This document shows positions 52,208-60,699 of a stretch of 64,000 nt of DNA, in pieces. The notes beneath the pieces were generated by a model. That model was given only the letters and a program-made list of their open reading frames with translations. It was not told where the DNA came from and searched no databases. Location: NCBI GenBank assembly GCA_021325675.1, contig JAJTCM010000001.1, forward strand, positions 372,001 through 436,000, read 5' to 3'. The position numbers and the translations under genes are program-made. Origin of the DNA: Crocinitomicaceae bacterium (GTDB taxonomy: Bacteria; Bacteroidota; Bacteroidia; Flavobacteriales_D; Crocinitomicaceae). Each line of letters opens with the position of its first letter. Position 1 is the stretch's first letter.

Positions 52208-53437
52208 ATGTACGAATTAGAACCTTCGATATTTACCCTTTCCAACGGGATCCGCCTCGTGTATATGCACGCCCCGGCGCAGGTATCCCATTTGGGGGTC
52301 ACGATCCTGGCGGGCTCGCGTTACGAAGGTGAAAACGAAGAAGGCCTGGCGCATTTCCTGGAACATTGTATTTTTAAGGGTACAAGCAAACGCCGCAGCC
52401 TGCATATTTTATCGCGTCTTGATTCGGTAGGAGGTGAGCTGAACGCTTACACAACCAAGGAGGAAATCTGCGTTTATGCTTCTTTTACGAAAGAATATAT
52501 CCAGCGCAGCTCCGAATTGCTGGCTGATATCATCCTGAATTCAAATTTTCCGCCCAAAGAAATCGAAAAGGAAAAAGAAATTATCCTGGACGAGATCAAT
52601 TCCTACCTGGATTCGCCGACCGAAAAGATTTTTGACGATTTTGAAGCGCATTTATTCAAAGGCCATCCGCTGGGAAACAATATTTTAGGTACAAAAGAAT
52701 CTGTCAGCTCTTTCACACAAGAGGATTTGCTGCGCTACATTGCCCGTTTTTTCTTCGCCGAAAACATGGTTATTTCCTTTGTCGGAGATGTACCGGTTTC
52801 CAAACTGATCCGCATCCTGGAGAAGGATTTCGGTCAGCTGAAACACAAATCACTGATCCAGCAGCCGAGCTTTTTTACCGGTTACCAAAACTTCAAAATC
52901 CGCTCGAAAGAAGCCAATGTCCAGGTACATGGCATCATGGGCGGAATTGCCCCAAGCTACAATGACGAGCAGCGCCGCGCAATGACTTTGCTCATCAATG
53001 TATTAGGCGGTCCGGCGTTAAATTCCCGCCTCATTCTTTCCGTCCGCGAAAAGTACGGCTATTCATACAATATCGAAGCGAATTATTCCCCTTTCGCCGA
53101 CACCGGCTACTGGTCGATTTATTTCGGGACAGATCAGAAATACCTTGAAAAAACGATCCGCCTGATTTATAAAGAATTGCGCCTGATGCGGGAGAAAGCG
53201 CTCAATGAAAACCAGCTTCGTAATGCGAAAACCCAATTAAAAGGTCACCTGGCGCTTTCACTAGACAGCAATTCCGGGATCATGCTGGGACTTGGCAAAA
53301 GCTTGCTTTTATTCAACCAGATCGATTCCATCCAGGAAATTTATGCCGGTATTGACCGCCTGACTGTAAAAGAGCTGCAGGAAACAGCCGAAAAATACTT
53401 TGACGAAAACACTGTTTCAGAGCTCATTTTCGAGTGA
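52208..53437 (+). CDS. M16-family zinc peptidase
   Basis: Pitrilysin-family peptidase of 409 residues, short one-module type. Inverted zinc motif H49-x-x-E52-H53 (AHFLEHCIF) and the distal ligand E129 in LDEINSYLDSP are present, so the enzyme should be active. The second half is the catalytically inactive partner-type domain. No signal peptide, so cytoplasmic (YmxG/PqqL-like). Directly downstream of pdxH with 1 nt gap; a link between vitamin B6 synthesis and the peptidase is not known. Confidence 0.93.
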   Translation: MYELEPSIFTLSNGIRLVYMHAPAQVSHLGVTILAGSRYEGENEEGLAHFLEHCIFKGTSKRRSLHILSRLDSVGGELNAYTTKEEICVYASFTKEYIQRSSELLADIILNSNFPPKEIEKEKEIILDEINSYLDSPTEKIFDDFEAHLFKGHPLGNNILGTKESVSSFTQEDLLRYIARFFFAENMVISFVGDVPVSKLIRILEKDFGQLKHKSLIQQPSFFTGYQNFKIRSKEANVQVHGIMGGIAPSYNDEQRRAMTLLINVLGGPALNSRLILSVREKYGYSYNIEANYSPFADTGYWSIYFGTDQKYLEKTIRLIYKELRLMREKALNENQLRNAKTQLKGHLALSLDSNSGIMLGLGKSLLLFNQIDSIQEIYAGIDRLTVKELQETAEKYFDENTVSELIFE

Positions 53438-53551
53438 GACCAATTTTGTGTGATAAATAAAACCGCATATTTCGGTAAATTTTCAATATAAGTTAAATTA
53501 CGTATGCCCAGTTTTTTTCTTTTGTGCAACTTTGTCAAAAAAACACGCACT

Positions 53552-54301
53552 ATGAAAAAACAAATCTTATTCCTGGCCGCACAAATCGTTTTCTGTACGA
53601 CACTCATGGCCCAAACGGCTAATCTCGGTTTCCGAAACGATATTAATGGTGGAATTTTCCTGGTTAATTACGAAAGGGCTTCTGAAAACAGGACTACCGG
53701 CCTTAAAGATATAAACGGTGATATCCGTTTTTACAATGTCAATTTCCGTTTTGGCGGCTCGCTGATCGGTTCCCTGATCTTTGACAGTGATTCCCGCATC
53801 TTCATTGGTGATTATATGCAGCTCGGCTTAGGAATGGGAATGGGTAAAAATAACGATGTCAACGATACATACGCAGGAACAACTTTCAACCTTTTGATGG
53901 GCTTAAACCTGGGCGGTGTAGTGGCTTATGCGATTAATGATGAGCTGTCCGTCGGGCTGAAAGTAATCGGGATCGGCGGTGATGTATACTTCGATTTTGA
54001 TGAAAACCCCTTGTATGTAAACGGCTTGACTTTCCATCCGACTGCACAGTATGGGCCATTCCTGCTTTCTGCCGGCTTTGGCGGAAGAGAGAAAGAAGGA
54101 AAGCCATATAAAACAATGGATCTCGAAGCGCGTTATAATTTTGGAAACGACCAGGAGGAAGGAATGTACCTGAGCCTGCGTTACATGTCGAATAAATATG
54201 CTTATGACGAAGTGAGCATGTATAACGAAACAGAAACACAAACGTACCGCTATTCACAAAAGATCAATACGTTTGGTCTGAGCTTTGGCGCTTATTTTTA
54301 A
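53552..54301 (+). CDS. Secreted beta-rich protein, probable outer-membrane barrel
   Basis: Protein of 249 residues with a signal peptide (1-20, ending LMAQ) and a strand-rich mature part ending in LSFGAYF, an aromatic C terminus typical of barrel insertion. Glycine-rich turns (GGSLIGSL, GMGMGKNN) repeat. The start is the ATG at 53552; an ATG at 53504 would add 16 residues before the signal peptide and is rejected. Convergent with the histidine-kinase gene, 2 nt gap. Function unknown. Confidence 0.75.
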   Translation: MKKQILFLAAQIVFCTTLMAQTANLGFRNDINGGIFLVNYERASENRTTGLKDINGDIRFYNVNFRFGGSLIGSLIFDSDSRIFIGDYMQLGLGMGMGKNNDVNDTYAGTTFNLLMGLNLGGVVAYAINDELSVGLKVIGIGGDVYFDFDENPLYVNGLTFHPTAQYGPFLLSAGFGGREKEGKPYKTMDLEARYNFGNDQEEGMYLSLRYMSNKYAYDEVSMYNETETQTYRYSQKINTFGLSFGAYF

Positions 54302-54303
54302 GT

Positions 54304-55500
54304 TTAGTCCAGATCGAGGTTCCGGAGCTTGAAGGTGTATTTACTTTCAGTTTTTTCCTGCGTACCTTCCATTTGTGAAGTCAGGAGATCAACCAGCTCC
54401 AGCCCGAAACCCCTGCTGGCATTAGTCTGCCATCTGCCGTTATCTTCATAATACACACAAATCTTTTCAGGCGAGCATTGATCAATATTAATTTGGATCT
54501 GCTTGCCTGTTTTGTTTTCCTTCTCCCGGAAAGCATGTTTGAAGGAATTCGTTAGCAGCTCATTGAGCAGTAAGCCCATCGGAACAAGTGTTTTCAGGCC
54601 GATATCCTTGATGTCGATCGTAATATCAATATCTACCTGCTCGTTCTTCTGGTTCATCGATTTAATTTCCCGGATCAGGTCGAGTATGTAGTCTTCGAAA
54701 TTAAAATTCTTGAGGTCTTCCCGCTGATAAAGCTTTTGATGAATAATTGAAATCGACATCATGCGGTTGATGGCTTCCGTAAAATGCTGCTGTACTTCTT
54801 CTGATTTAATTTCATCGCGCTGCATCCGGAGCAGGCTCACAATCAGCTGTAAATTATTTTTGATCCGGTGATGGATTTCCTTCATCAGCAGCGTAATCTC
54901 GTTATTTTTGCGGTTTAGCTCGTTGTTGGCTTCAAGCAGCTGCTTTTCGGTGTGCGACTGGAAATGTAAGTATTGGTTAATCAAGTAGGTGAGGGCAAAA
55001 AAGGCCGCAATCATTTCCACGAGTACGCTAACCTGGCTGGCAACTTCCAAAGGTTTCAGCTGGACCAGGTGCCGGTTAATTTCAAACGTAAAAAAACTGC
55101 ACATTGAAAGCATGTGGAACAGGAGGAAAATAAGTCCGTACTTTTTTCCCAGGCCGATGTAAGTGAAAATAATGGTACAAACCGCCCAGATAAAATCGGG
55201 ATAATGCAAAGTTGTAAGCAGCGTGTTAAGTGAGAGGGTAACCACGAGGCTGGCGCCAACAGCGAAAGTCCAGAAAACAGGACGTATTTTTTTTGTAATC
55301 CGAAGGTAAACAAAACAAAATGAGCTGATCCCGAGGGAAACAAGGTACAGCATTGAATTATAAAAGTCCGCACGAAAAGTAAGTATCGCAGAAATGATAA
55401 ATAAGATCGAAAGAATAAGGCTCAACCGGTAAAGGAGGACGTATTTTCCTTTCTCGTTGTAGTCAGTAGTGAAATCTGTATCCGGGTTTAGCAATTTCAT
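54304..55500 (-). CDS. HisKA_2-family membrane sensor histidine kinase
   Basis: Kinase of 398 residues. Six hydrophobic helices in the N-terminal half (about 20-190), a coiled-coil linker (about 195-215), then a HisKA_2/HATPase module with the phospho-histidine in MKEIHHRIKNNLQLIVSLLRMQ (about 220-241) and NELLTNSFKHAF (N box). The classical G box is short (YEDNGRWQ). The sensor part is membrane-embedded with no periplasmic domain. No regulator gene is next to it, so its partner is elsewhere. ATG 55500 is used; the TTG at 55506 lies in the -7 box. Downstream of the cupin gene. Confidence 0.9.
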   Translation of the reverse strand: MKLLNPDTDFTTDYNEKGKYVLLYRLSLILSILFIISAILTFRADFYNSMLYLVSLGISSFCFVYLRITKKIRPVFWTFAVGASLVVTLSLNTLLTTLHYPDFIWAVCTIIFTYIGLGKKYGLIFLLFHMLSMCSFFTFEINRHLVQLKPLEVASQVSVLVEMIAAFFALTYLINQYLHFQSHTEKQLLEANNELNRKNNEITLLMKEIHHRIKNNLQLIVSLLRMQRDEIKSEEVQQHFTEAINRMMSISIIHQKLYQREDLKNFNFEDYILDLIREIKSMNQKNEQVDIDITIDIKDIGLKTLVPMGLLLNELLTNSFKHAFREKENKTGKQIQINIDQCSPEKICVYYEDNGRWQTNASRGFGLELVDLLTSQMEGTQEKTESKYTFKLRNLDLD

Positions 55501-55503
55501 ACC

Positions 55504-55511
55504 CAAATATA
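55504..55511 (-). promoter_or_regulatory. -7 box 3 nt before the kinase gene
   Basis: Perfect TATATTTG on the minus strand, separated from the ATG by 3 nt. Predicts an essentially leaderless message. Confidence 0.5.
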
Positions 55512-55522
55512 AAACTATTATT

Positions 55523-56008
55523 TTAGGAAACCGAAAGCTTTTCTATGATTTCTTTGTGCATCGGGTAGGCTTCCAGGAGCTCGTCCCGCTTAAATAATTC
55601 AAAATCAGCAAAATCAAACCCGGGGGAGACCACACAGGAAACGATAGAATAGCTGTCATCTTCGAGAACAGTTGAACCGAAAATTGTGTTTTTAGGAACA
55701 AGAAATTGAGGGAAATAGCCTTTTTCAATGTCGTTGCCCACAATATGCTCGTGGTGGCCGAAAGCATCTAAAATATGCACTACAAGCGGGCTTCCGCCGT
55801 GGTAATACCAGATTTCGTCACTTTTTATGCGGTGTAAATGAGAAACATGACGGGAAGTCAGGAGGAAATAAATACTGGTCATCAGGTTACGTTTGCCTTT
55901 CAGTTCTTCCGAACGATAAGTTTCCCTGTAAAATCCTCCTTCCGGGTGGGGCACCAAATCCAGTGTATCTACAATCCTTTGGATTTCTTCTTCTGTAGAA
56001 AGTTTCAT
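55523..56008 (-). CDS. DUF985 cupin-family protein
   Basis: Protein of 161 residues with the cupin_5/DUF985 pattern: LVPHPEGGFYRETYRS (about 18-33), SHLHRIKSDEIWYYHGG (metal-binding His/Glu region, about 57-73) and VVSPGFDFADFEL near the C terminus. This family binds metal and small sugars or acids; substrate unknown. Located after the aldehyde dehydrogenase gene but with its own promoter at 56040-56070. Confidence 0.9.
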   Translation of the reverse strand: MKLSTEEEIQRIVDTLDLVPHPEGGFYRETYRSEELKGKRNLMTSIYFLLTSRHVSHLHRIKSDEIWYYHGGSPLVVHILDAFGHHEHIVGNDIEKGYFPQFLVPKNTIFGSTVLEDDSYSIVSCVVSPGFDFADFELFKRDELLEAYPMHKEIIEKLSVS

Positions 56009-56039
56009 AATAGTAACGGATTGATTGAATTAGTCAGGG

Positions 56040-56070
56040 CAAAATTAACCAATATTTTAATACTTGACAA
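56040..56070 (-). promoter_or_regulatory. Promoter of the cupin gene
   Basis: Minus strand: TTG (56068-56070), 20 nt spacer, perfect -7 box TAATTTTG (56040-56047). The -33 element lies inside the end of the aldehyde dehydrogenase gene. Confidence 0.65.
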
Positions 56071-57496
56071 AGATATTTTTGGCTTCGGTGAAAAAACGCA
56101 ATGCTTCCCATCCGCCTTCACGGCCAACGCCTGACGATTTCACACCTCCGAATGGAGTGCGCAGGTCACGGACCAGCCAGGCATTTATCCACACGATGCC
56201 CGCATGCACTTCATCTGCAACGCGGTGTGCACGTTTCAGGTCGTTCGTCCAGATCGTAGCGCTCAAGCCGTATTGCGTTGAATTTGCCATTTCCAGCACT
56301 TCTTCTTCCGTATCAAAAGGTGTGAGCGTTACCACCGGCCCGAAAATTTCTTCCTGGTTCGTGCGGCAATCGTATTTCAGCCCTTCAATTACGGTAGGCT
56401 GGAGGTAATAGCCGTTTTCATGCCCTTCCGGGAAAATGCGCCCGCCGCCGGTAAGTACAGTCCCGCCCTCTTCTTTCGCAAGCTCAATATAGCTCATGAC
56501 TTTTTCCAGGTGGGGCAGAGAGACCAAAGCTCCCATTTTCGCTTTCGGATCGGTAGGAAAAGAAACCGTTAGGTCTTTCACCCGCTCTACAAAAGCATCC
56601 TTGAATTTATCGTAAATCCCGCGCTGGATGAAAATCCGTGATCCGCAGAGACAAATTTGTCCCTGGTTGGCAAAAGAAGAGCGCATGGTGGTGCTCAGCA
56701 TCACATTGAAATCGCAGTCGTCGAAAATGATATTCGGGTTTTTGCCGCCAAGCTCCAGCGAAAGCTTTTTAAACATCGGGGCAGCGGTACGGGCAATATA
56801 TTCGCCGGTTTTTGTTCCGCCGGTAAAAGAAATAGCTTTGATTTTCGGGTGTTTTACAATTGCGTCTCCCACGGAAGCTCCCAGCCCGTGAATGATATTC
56901 AGGACACCGGCCGGCATTCCTGCTTCTTCGCATACTTTTCCGAGCAGATAAGCGGTATAAGGCGTAACTTCCGATGGTTTGGCAATCACACAGTTCCCGG
57001 CAGCGAGGGCAGGGGCGATTTTCCAGGAAAAAAGATACAAAGGCAGGTTCCACGGCGAAATGCAGCCCACAATCCCGATTGCTTTGCGGGTCGTATAATT
57101 AAAACCTTCGCCTTCCATTACGTGCGACTCGGAAGCAAAGTGTAAAATTGCCGTTGCAAAAAAGTGAAAATTCGAGACTGCCCGCGGAATGTCCACATGT
57201 GACGCCAGCGAAACCGGTTTGCCATTATCGCGTGATTCAGCTGCAACAAATTCATCCATCCGCTTCTGGATCCCTTCGGAAACGCGTACCAAAATCGCAC
57301 TGCGCTCCTCGATCGGCATTTTCGACCACACAGGAAACGCTTTTTCGGCAGCTTCCACCGCCAGCGCTACGTCTTTTTCATCCGAATCGGGGATCAGGCT
57401 GTAGATCTTTCCCGTTGCCGGTTCGTAATTATCCAGGTATTGCTGGTTCACCGGTTCACGGTAAGTCCCATCGATGAAATTAAGCAGTTTTTCCAT
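56057..57496 (-). CDS. NAD-dependent aldehyde dehydrogenase (ALDH8/AMSDH-like)
   Basis: ALDH of 479 residues. Catalytic Glu in LELGGKNPN (near 247), catalytic Cys in NQGQICLCG (near 281), NAD-binding GGTKTGEYIA and the C-terminal TPFGGVKSSGVGREGG. The block RSSFANQGQICLCGSRIF is very close to human ALDH8A1 and bacterial 2-aminomuconic/2-hydroxymuconic semialdehyde dehydrogenases, suggesting kynurenine or aromatic degradation. No other pathway gene is adjacent in this window, so the substrate is uncertain. The -7 box (TACCTTTG, 57513-57520) overlaps a dispersed repeat. Confidence 0.92.
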   Translation of the reverse strand: MEKLLNFIDGTYREPVNQQYLDNYEPATGKIYSLIPDSDEKDVALAVEAAEKAFPVWSKMPIEERSAILVRVSEGIQKRMDEFVAAESRDNGKPVSLASHVDIPRAVSNFHFFATAILHFASESHVMEGEGFNYTTRKAIGIVGCISPWNLPLYLFSWKIAPALAAGNCVIAKPSEVTPYTAYLLGKVCEEAGMPAGVLNIIHGLGASVGDAIVKHPKIKAISFTGGTKTGEYIARTAAPMFKKLSLELGGKNPNIIFDDCDFNVMLSTTMRSSFANQGQICLCGSRIFIQRGIYDKFKDAFVERVKDLTVSFPTDPKAKMGALVSLPHLEKVMSYIELAKEEGGTVLTGGGRIFPEGHENGYYLQPTVIEGLKYDCRTNQEEIFGPVVTLTPFDTEEEVLEMANSTQYGLSATIWTNDLKRAHRVADEVHAGIVWINAWLVRDLRTPFGGVKSSGVGREGGWEALRFFTEAKNIFVKY

Positions 57497-57512
57497 GTGA
57501 AAAATTTGAATG

Positions 57513-57546
57513 CAAAGGTAAGAAAAGCGTTGTAATGGTATCGCAA
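57513..57546 (-). promoter_or_regulatory. Promoter of the aldehyde dehydrogenase gene
   Basis: Minus strand: perfect TACCTTTG (57513-57520) with a TTG from the repeat word GCAAAG (57544-57546) at 23 nt. Confidence 0.5.
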
Positions 57547-57640
57547 AGCTTACAAAGTTTTCGCAAAGAGCACAAAGTATGTATATTGATTGAAAACTTT
57601 GCGAACTCCGCGTTCTCTTATGGATACTTTGCGTTCCAAA
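57536..57640. repeat. GCAAAG-word intergenic repeat, mirrored
   Basis: CGCAAAGCTTACAAAG...CGCAAAGAGCACAAAG in the left half (57542-57580), GAAAACTTTGCGAACTCCGCG...ACTTTGCG in the right half (57592-57632). Same family as 16933. Between divergent genes. Confidence 0.6.
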
Positions 57641-57658
57641 AAATAGTAACTTTAACGC

Positions 57659-58711
57659 ATGATCTCAAAACTGAAAGTAATCGACGCATCCACGGTGCTG
57701 GCAGGGCCTTCCGTGGCAACTTTTTTTGCGGAACTGGGCGCTAAGGTCACTAAAATTGAAAACCCGCTGATACCGGACGTGACCCGGACCTGGAAACTGG
57801 CTACCGAAGATGAGTTTTCAGAAGTTTCGGCTTATTTTTCGAGTGTTAACTACAAGAAAAGCTACCTGAAATTAAACCTCAGATCCCCGGAAGGGCAAAA
57901 GGAATTCCTGAAACAGGTCAAAACGGCCGATATTTTGGTGACGAACTTCAAAAAAGGAGATGCTGACAAATTCGGGATCGGCGATGACGTGTTACAGAAT
58001 CTCAATCCCAGGCTGATCCACGGAAAAATAAGCGGTTACGGCCCTGATTCCTCCCGTGTGGCCTACGACCTGATCTTGCAGGCGGAAACAGGTTTTATGT
58101 CTATGAACGGCGCTGCGAACGGGCTTCCCGTGAAAATGCCGGTAGCTCTGATTGATGTTTTGGCCGCCCATCAGCTGAAAGAAGGAATTTTACTGGCTTT
58201 ACTGGAACGGGAACAAACGCAGAAAGGAAAAACCGTTCAGGTTTCGTTGTACGATACTGCTGTTTGCAGCTTAGTGAACCAGGCCTCCAATTACCTGATG
58301 GAAGCCAAAATCCCGAAACGAATGGGAAGCCTGCACCCGAATATTGCCCCTTATGGCGAAATTTTCAAAACAGCAGATGACCAGCTGATTACCTTTGCGA
58401 TCGGCAGTGACGGGCATTTTATCAAGCTTTGTCATTACCTCGGAATTGAATACCTGCCGGATGATGCAAAATTCATGAACAATCAGAAACGGGTAGAAAA
58501 CAGGGCAGAGCTGGCACAAATCCTGCAGGATGAAATTGAAAAGATCGATGCGGACGAAATCCTTGAATGGGCGAACGAATATTTTGTGCCCTGCGGGAAA
58601 ATCCGGGACCTGCGCCAGGTGTTTGAAGATGAGCGCGCCCGTTCTTTCATCCGCGAAGAAGAAATTGACGGAAAGCTCACCCGTCGTGTATCCACCATTG
58701 CTTTCGAATAA
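57659..58711 (+). CDS. Family III (CaiB/BaiF) CoA-transferase
   Basis: Transferase of 350 residues moving CoA between carboxylic acids. Seen: the N-terminal ASTVLAGPSVATFFAELGAKVTKIE, conserved YDLILQAETGFMS, catalytic Asp in VALIDVLAAHQ (near 166) and the C-terminal region with the EWANEYFVPCGKI segment. Length is slightly short for the family. A weak -7-like box (TAACTTTA) sits 4 nt before the ATG. The stop overlaps the GNAT gene start by one base. Substrate unknown. Confidence 0.94.
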   Translation: MISKLKVIDASTVLAGPSVATFFAELGAKVTKIENPLIPDVTRTWKLATEDEFSEVSAYFSSVNYKKSYLKLNLRSPEGQKEFLKQVKTADILVTNFKKGDADKFGIGDDVLQNLNPRLIHGKISGYGPDSSRVAYDLILQAETGFMSMNGAANGLPVKMPVALIDVLAAHQLKEGILLALLEREQTQKGKTVQVSLYDTAVCSLVNQASNYLMEAKIPKRMGSLHPNIAPYGEIFKTADDQLITFAIGSDGHFIKLCHYLGIEYLPDDAKFMNNQKRVENRAELAQILQDEIEKIDADEILEWANEYFVPCGKIRDLRQVFEDERARSFIREEEIDGKLTRRVSTIAFE

Positions 58712-59178
58712 TGACAGCACAGCAGGAAACGCCGAAGGCAATAGAGATCCGGGCTCCAAAAACCGGGCACGAATGGGACGCATATTACGATTTACGTTAC
58801 CGTGTGCTGCGTGAGCCCCTGAATCAGCCAAAGGGGACCGAAAAAAATGAAGGAGATGAAACCGGGATTCATTTTGCATATTTTCAAAACGGGACAATCC
58901 TGGCAGTTGCGCGTCTTGATTTGCAGGAAAACCAACAGGCACAAGTTCGTTTTGTAGCAGTAGAATCTAATTTACAAGGCCTTGGGATCGGCAAAAAAAT
59001 CATGCAGGCAGTGGAAGGGCACAGCACGGAGCTCGGAATCCGGAAAATCATTCTTCATGCCCGGGATTATGCCGTGCCGTTTTACCTTGGACTGAATTAC
59101 ACGCTGATCGAACCTTCCTACAAATTGTTTGATGTCCTGCAGCATTTTTTGATGGAGAAGGAGTTACAGCTGAAGTAA
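58711..59178 (+). CDS. GNAT-family acetyltransferase
   Basis: Protein of 155 residues with the GNAT fold. Acetyl-CoA loop Q/RxxGxG/A appears as LQGLGIGKK (about 88-96), followed by IILHARDYAVPFYLGLNY. Resembles ElaA/YitH-type N-acetyltransferases of small substrates. Translationally coupled (TAATG) to the CoA-transferase gene, so a shared pathway is possible. Substrate unknown. Confidence 0.9.
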   Translation: MTAQQETPKAIEIRAPKTGHEWDAYYDLRYRVLREPLNQPKGTEKNEGDETGIHFAYFQNGTILAVARLDLQENQQAQVRFVAVESNLQGLGIGKKIMQAVEGHSTELGIRKIILHARDYAVPFYLGLNYTLIEPSYKLFDVLQHFLMEKELQLK

Positions 59179-59185
59179 TTGTCCG

Positions 59186-59226
59186 TTAATAAATTTTGGT
59201 TTCCTATGCCGTAGGTATCGGATTCG
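59186..59226. repeat. GCCGTAGGTATC dispersed repeat
   Basis: Contains ATAAATTTTGGTTTCCTATGCCGTAGGTATC. The core matches 31724-31735. Confidence 0.45.
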
Positions 59227-59244
59227 CGTAACAACCAGGTAGTC

Positions 59245-60636
59245 TTACCTTTTAAAATTCAGGTTCAGGAACGCCGTATACGCTTCAATCCCCTTTCTCA
59301 GGTCTTTTACCGGTAAGTACTCGTTCGTGCCGTGAACGCCCTCGAGGGAGCCGCGGGAAAGCACGCAGGGGATGATCCCGTAAGTAGGAACATTTGCTAA
59401 GCGGAAAAAATTATTGTCTGTCGAAGCGGGGAAAAGAAAAGGGGTGGCAAAGCTTTCCGGATAAACGGTTTGCAGGGCTTGCTGCATGCGCTCAAAATAC
59501 GGCGTGATTTCAGAAGGCGGGCTGTTGGGACTTTCGGAAATAATGCTGACATCCACTTTCAGGCCCACGGCAAACTGCACCCGGCGAATGAATTTTTTAA
59601 TATCTGTTCCCGGCAGCAAACGGCAGTCCAGAACGGCATAAGCGCCGCTGGCAATCTGGTTGCTCGCTTTGGCGTCGATTGTACCGATTTCAGTAATCAC
59701 AAAAGTGTTTTCCACCAGGACATTGAAAATTTCTCCCTCCCGGAAATATTTTTTCACAAATGGCCAGAAAATGCTCCAATTGATATGCTTAATCACAAAA
59801 CCTTTGGCGCCGCCTTCCAGCTTGCCCAGCTCACGGAACATTTTCCGGGACAGCTTCGAGAATTTCACTTCCTTTTTTTGGTCCATCAGGTTGATGAGTG
59901 ATTTCAGCAAACGCTTGTTGGCATATAAATCAGGGGGAACGGCGCCATGACCGTGTGTTTTTTTGGTAACATCGAGCCGCAGCCAGAGCGAGCTTTTTTC
60001 CGCAACGGAAATCCCGAAAACTTCTTTCTGAGGCTTGGACGGAACTAAATTCGTTAAACCGGAACCGCCTTCCCCGAAAACAACCACCGGGTTCAGGAGG
60101 GGCAAGTGCTGCTCGACAATGAATTTCGCTCCGTAGGAGCTGTTCACTTCTTCCCCCGAAACACCCAGGAAAGTTACGTTATAAGGCAGGCTGGTTTTTT
60201 TAGCTTCATCTACCAGGCCGATGATACTGTAAATCTGCATGACGGCCAAACCCAGGCAATCAATTGATCCCCGGCCAAATAGCGTATCATTCACAATTTT
60301 CCCGGCAAAAGGATCGTGCGTCCACAGCGAAGAATCGGCGGCCTGAACCACATCAAAATGACTCGTCAGGATGATATTCTCCTTCTTTTGCTCAAGCGGG
60401 TAAAGAGAAGCTGTAAAATTGTAGGAGCCGTCAACGGCAATGAATTCCCGGGTGAAAAGTCCTGCGTCATCACAAAACTTCCGGAGGTAAAGCCCCAGCT
60501 CTTTTTCTTCGCCTGAATAGGAACGGAAGCGGATCAGTTTCTGCAATAGCTTTTCGGGTTCCCGAATAGGGGCGTTCTGACTGAATACATTAGCCAGGAT
60601 GAAGAAGCTCGCTATGAACGTGATCGGTCTCAACAT
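59245..60636 (-). CDS. M20-family zinc peptidase, secreted
   Basis: Peptidase of 463 residues with a signal peptide (1-20, ending VFSQ). Metal-site motifs are TSHFDVV (His/Asp), GRGSIDCLGL (bridging Asp), GVSGEEVNS (catalytic Glu pair), GEGGSG and the C-terminal GVHGTNE. It resembles the CPS1/M20 carboxypeptidase group. ATG 60636 is preferred to TTG 60651, which lies upstream of the probable promoter. Located after the lolA terminator, so transcribed separately. Confidence 0.9.
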   Translation of the reverse strand: MLRPITFIASFFILANVFSQNAPIREPEKLLQKLIRFRSYSGEEKELGLYLRKFCDDAGLFTREFIAVDGSYNFTASLYPLEQKKENIILTSHFDVVQAADSSLWTHDPFAGKIVNDTLFGRGSIDCLGLAVMQIYSIIGLVDEAKKTSLPYNVTFLGVSGEEVNSSYGAKFIVEQHLPLLNPVVVFGEGGSGLTNLVPSKPQKEVFGISVAEKSSLWLRLDVTKKTHGHGAVPPDLYANKRLLKSLINLMDQKKEVKFSKLSRKMFRELGKLEGGAKGFVIKHINWSIFWPFVKKYFREGEIFNVLVENTFVITEIGTIDAKASNQIASGAYAVLDCRLLPGTDIKKFIRRVQFAVGLKVDVSIISESPNSPPSEITPYFERMQQALQTVYPESFATPFLFPASTDNNFFRLANVPTYGIIPCVLSRGSLEGVHGTNEYLPVKDLRKGIEAYTAFLNLNFKR

Positions 60637-60650
60637 GATAAAGTTACACA

Positions 60651-60680
60651 AAAAAAACCGTTCAGTTGAGGAACGGTTTT
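60651..60680 (-). terminator. Terminator of the ftsK-lolA operon
   Basis: A perfect 10 bp stem (60654-60663 with 60671-60680), 7 nt loop, and T run on the minus strand, 20 nt after lolA. Confidence 0.93.
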
Positions 60681-60699
60681 AATATGAATTTAAAGTTGT

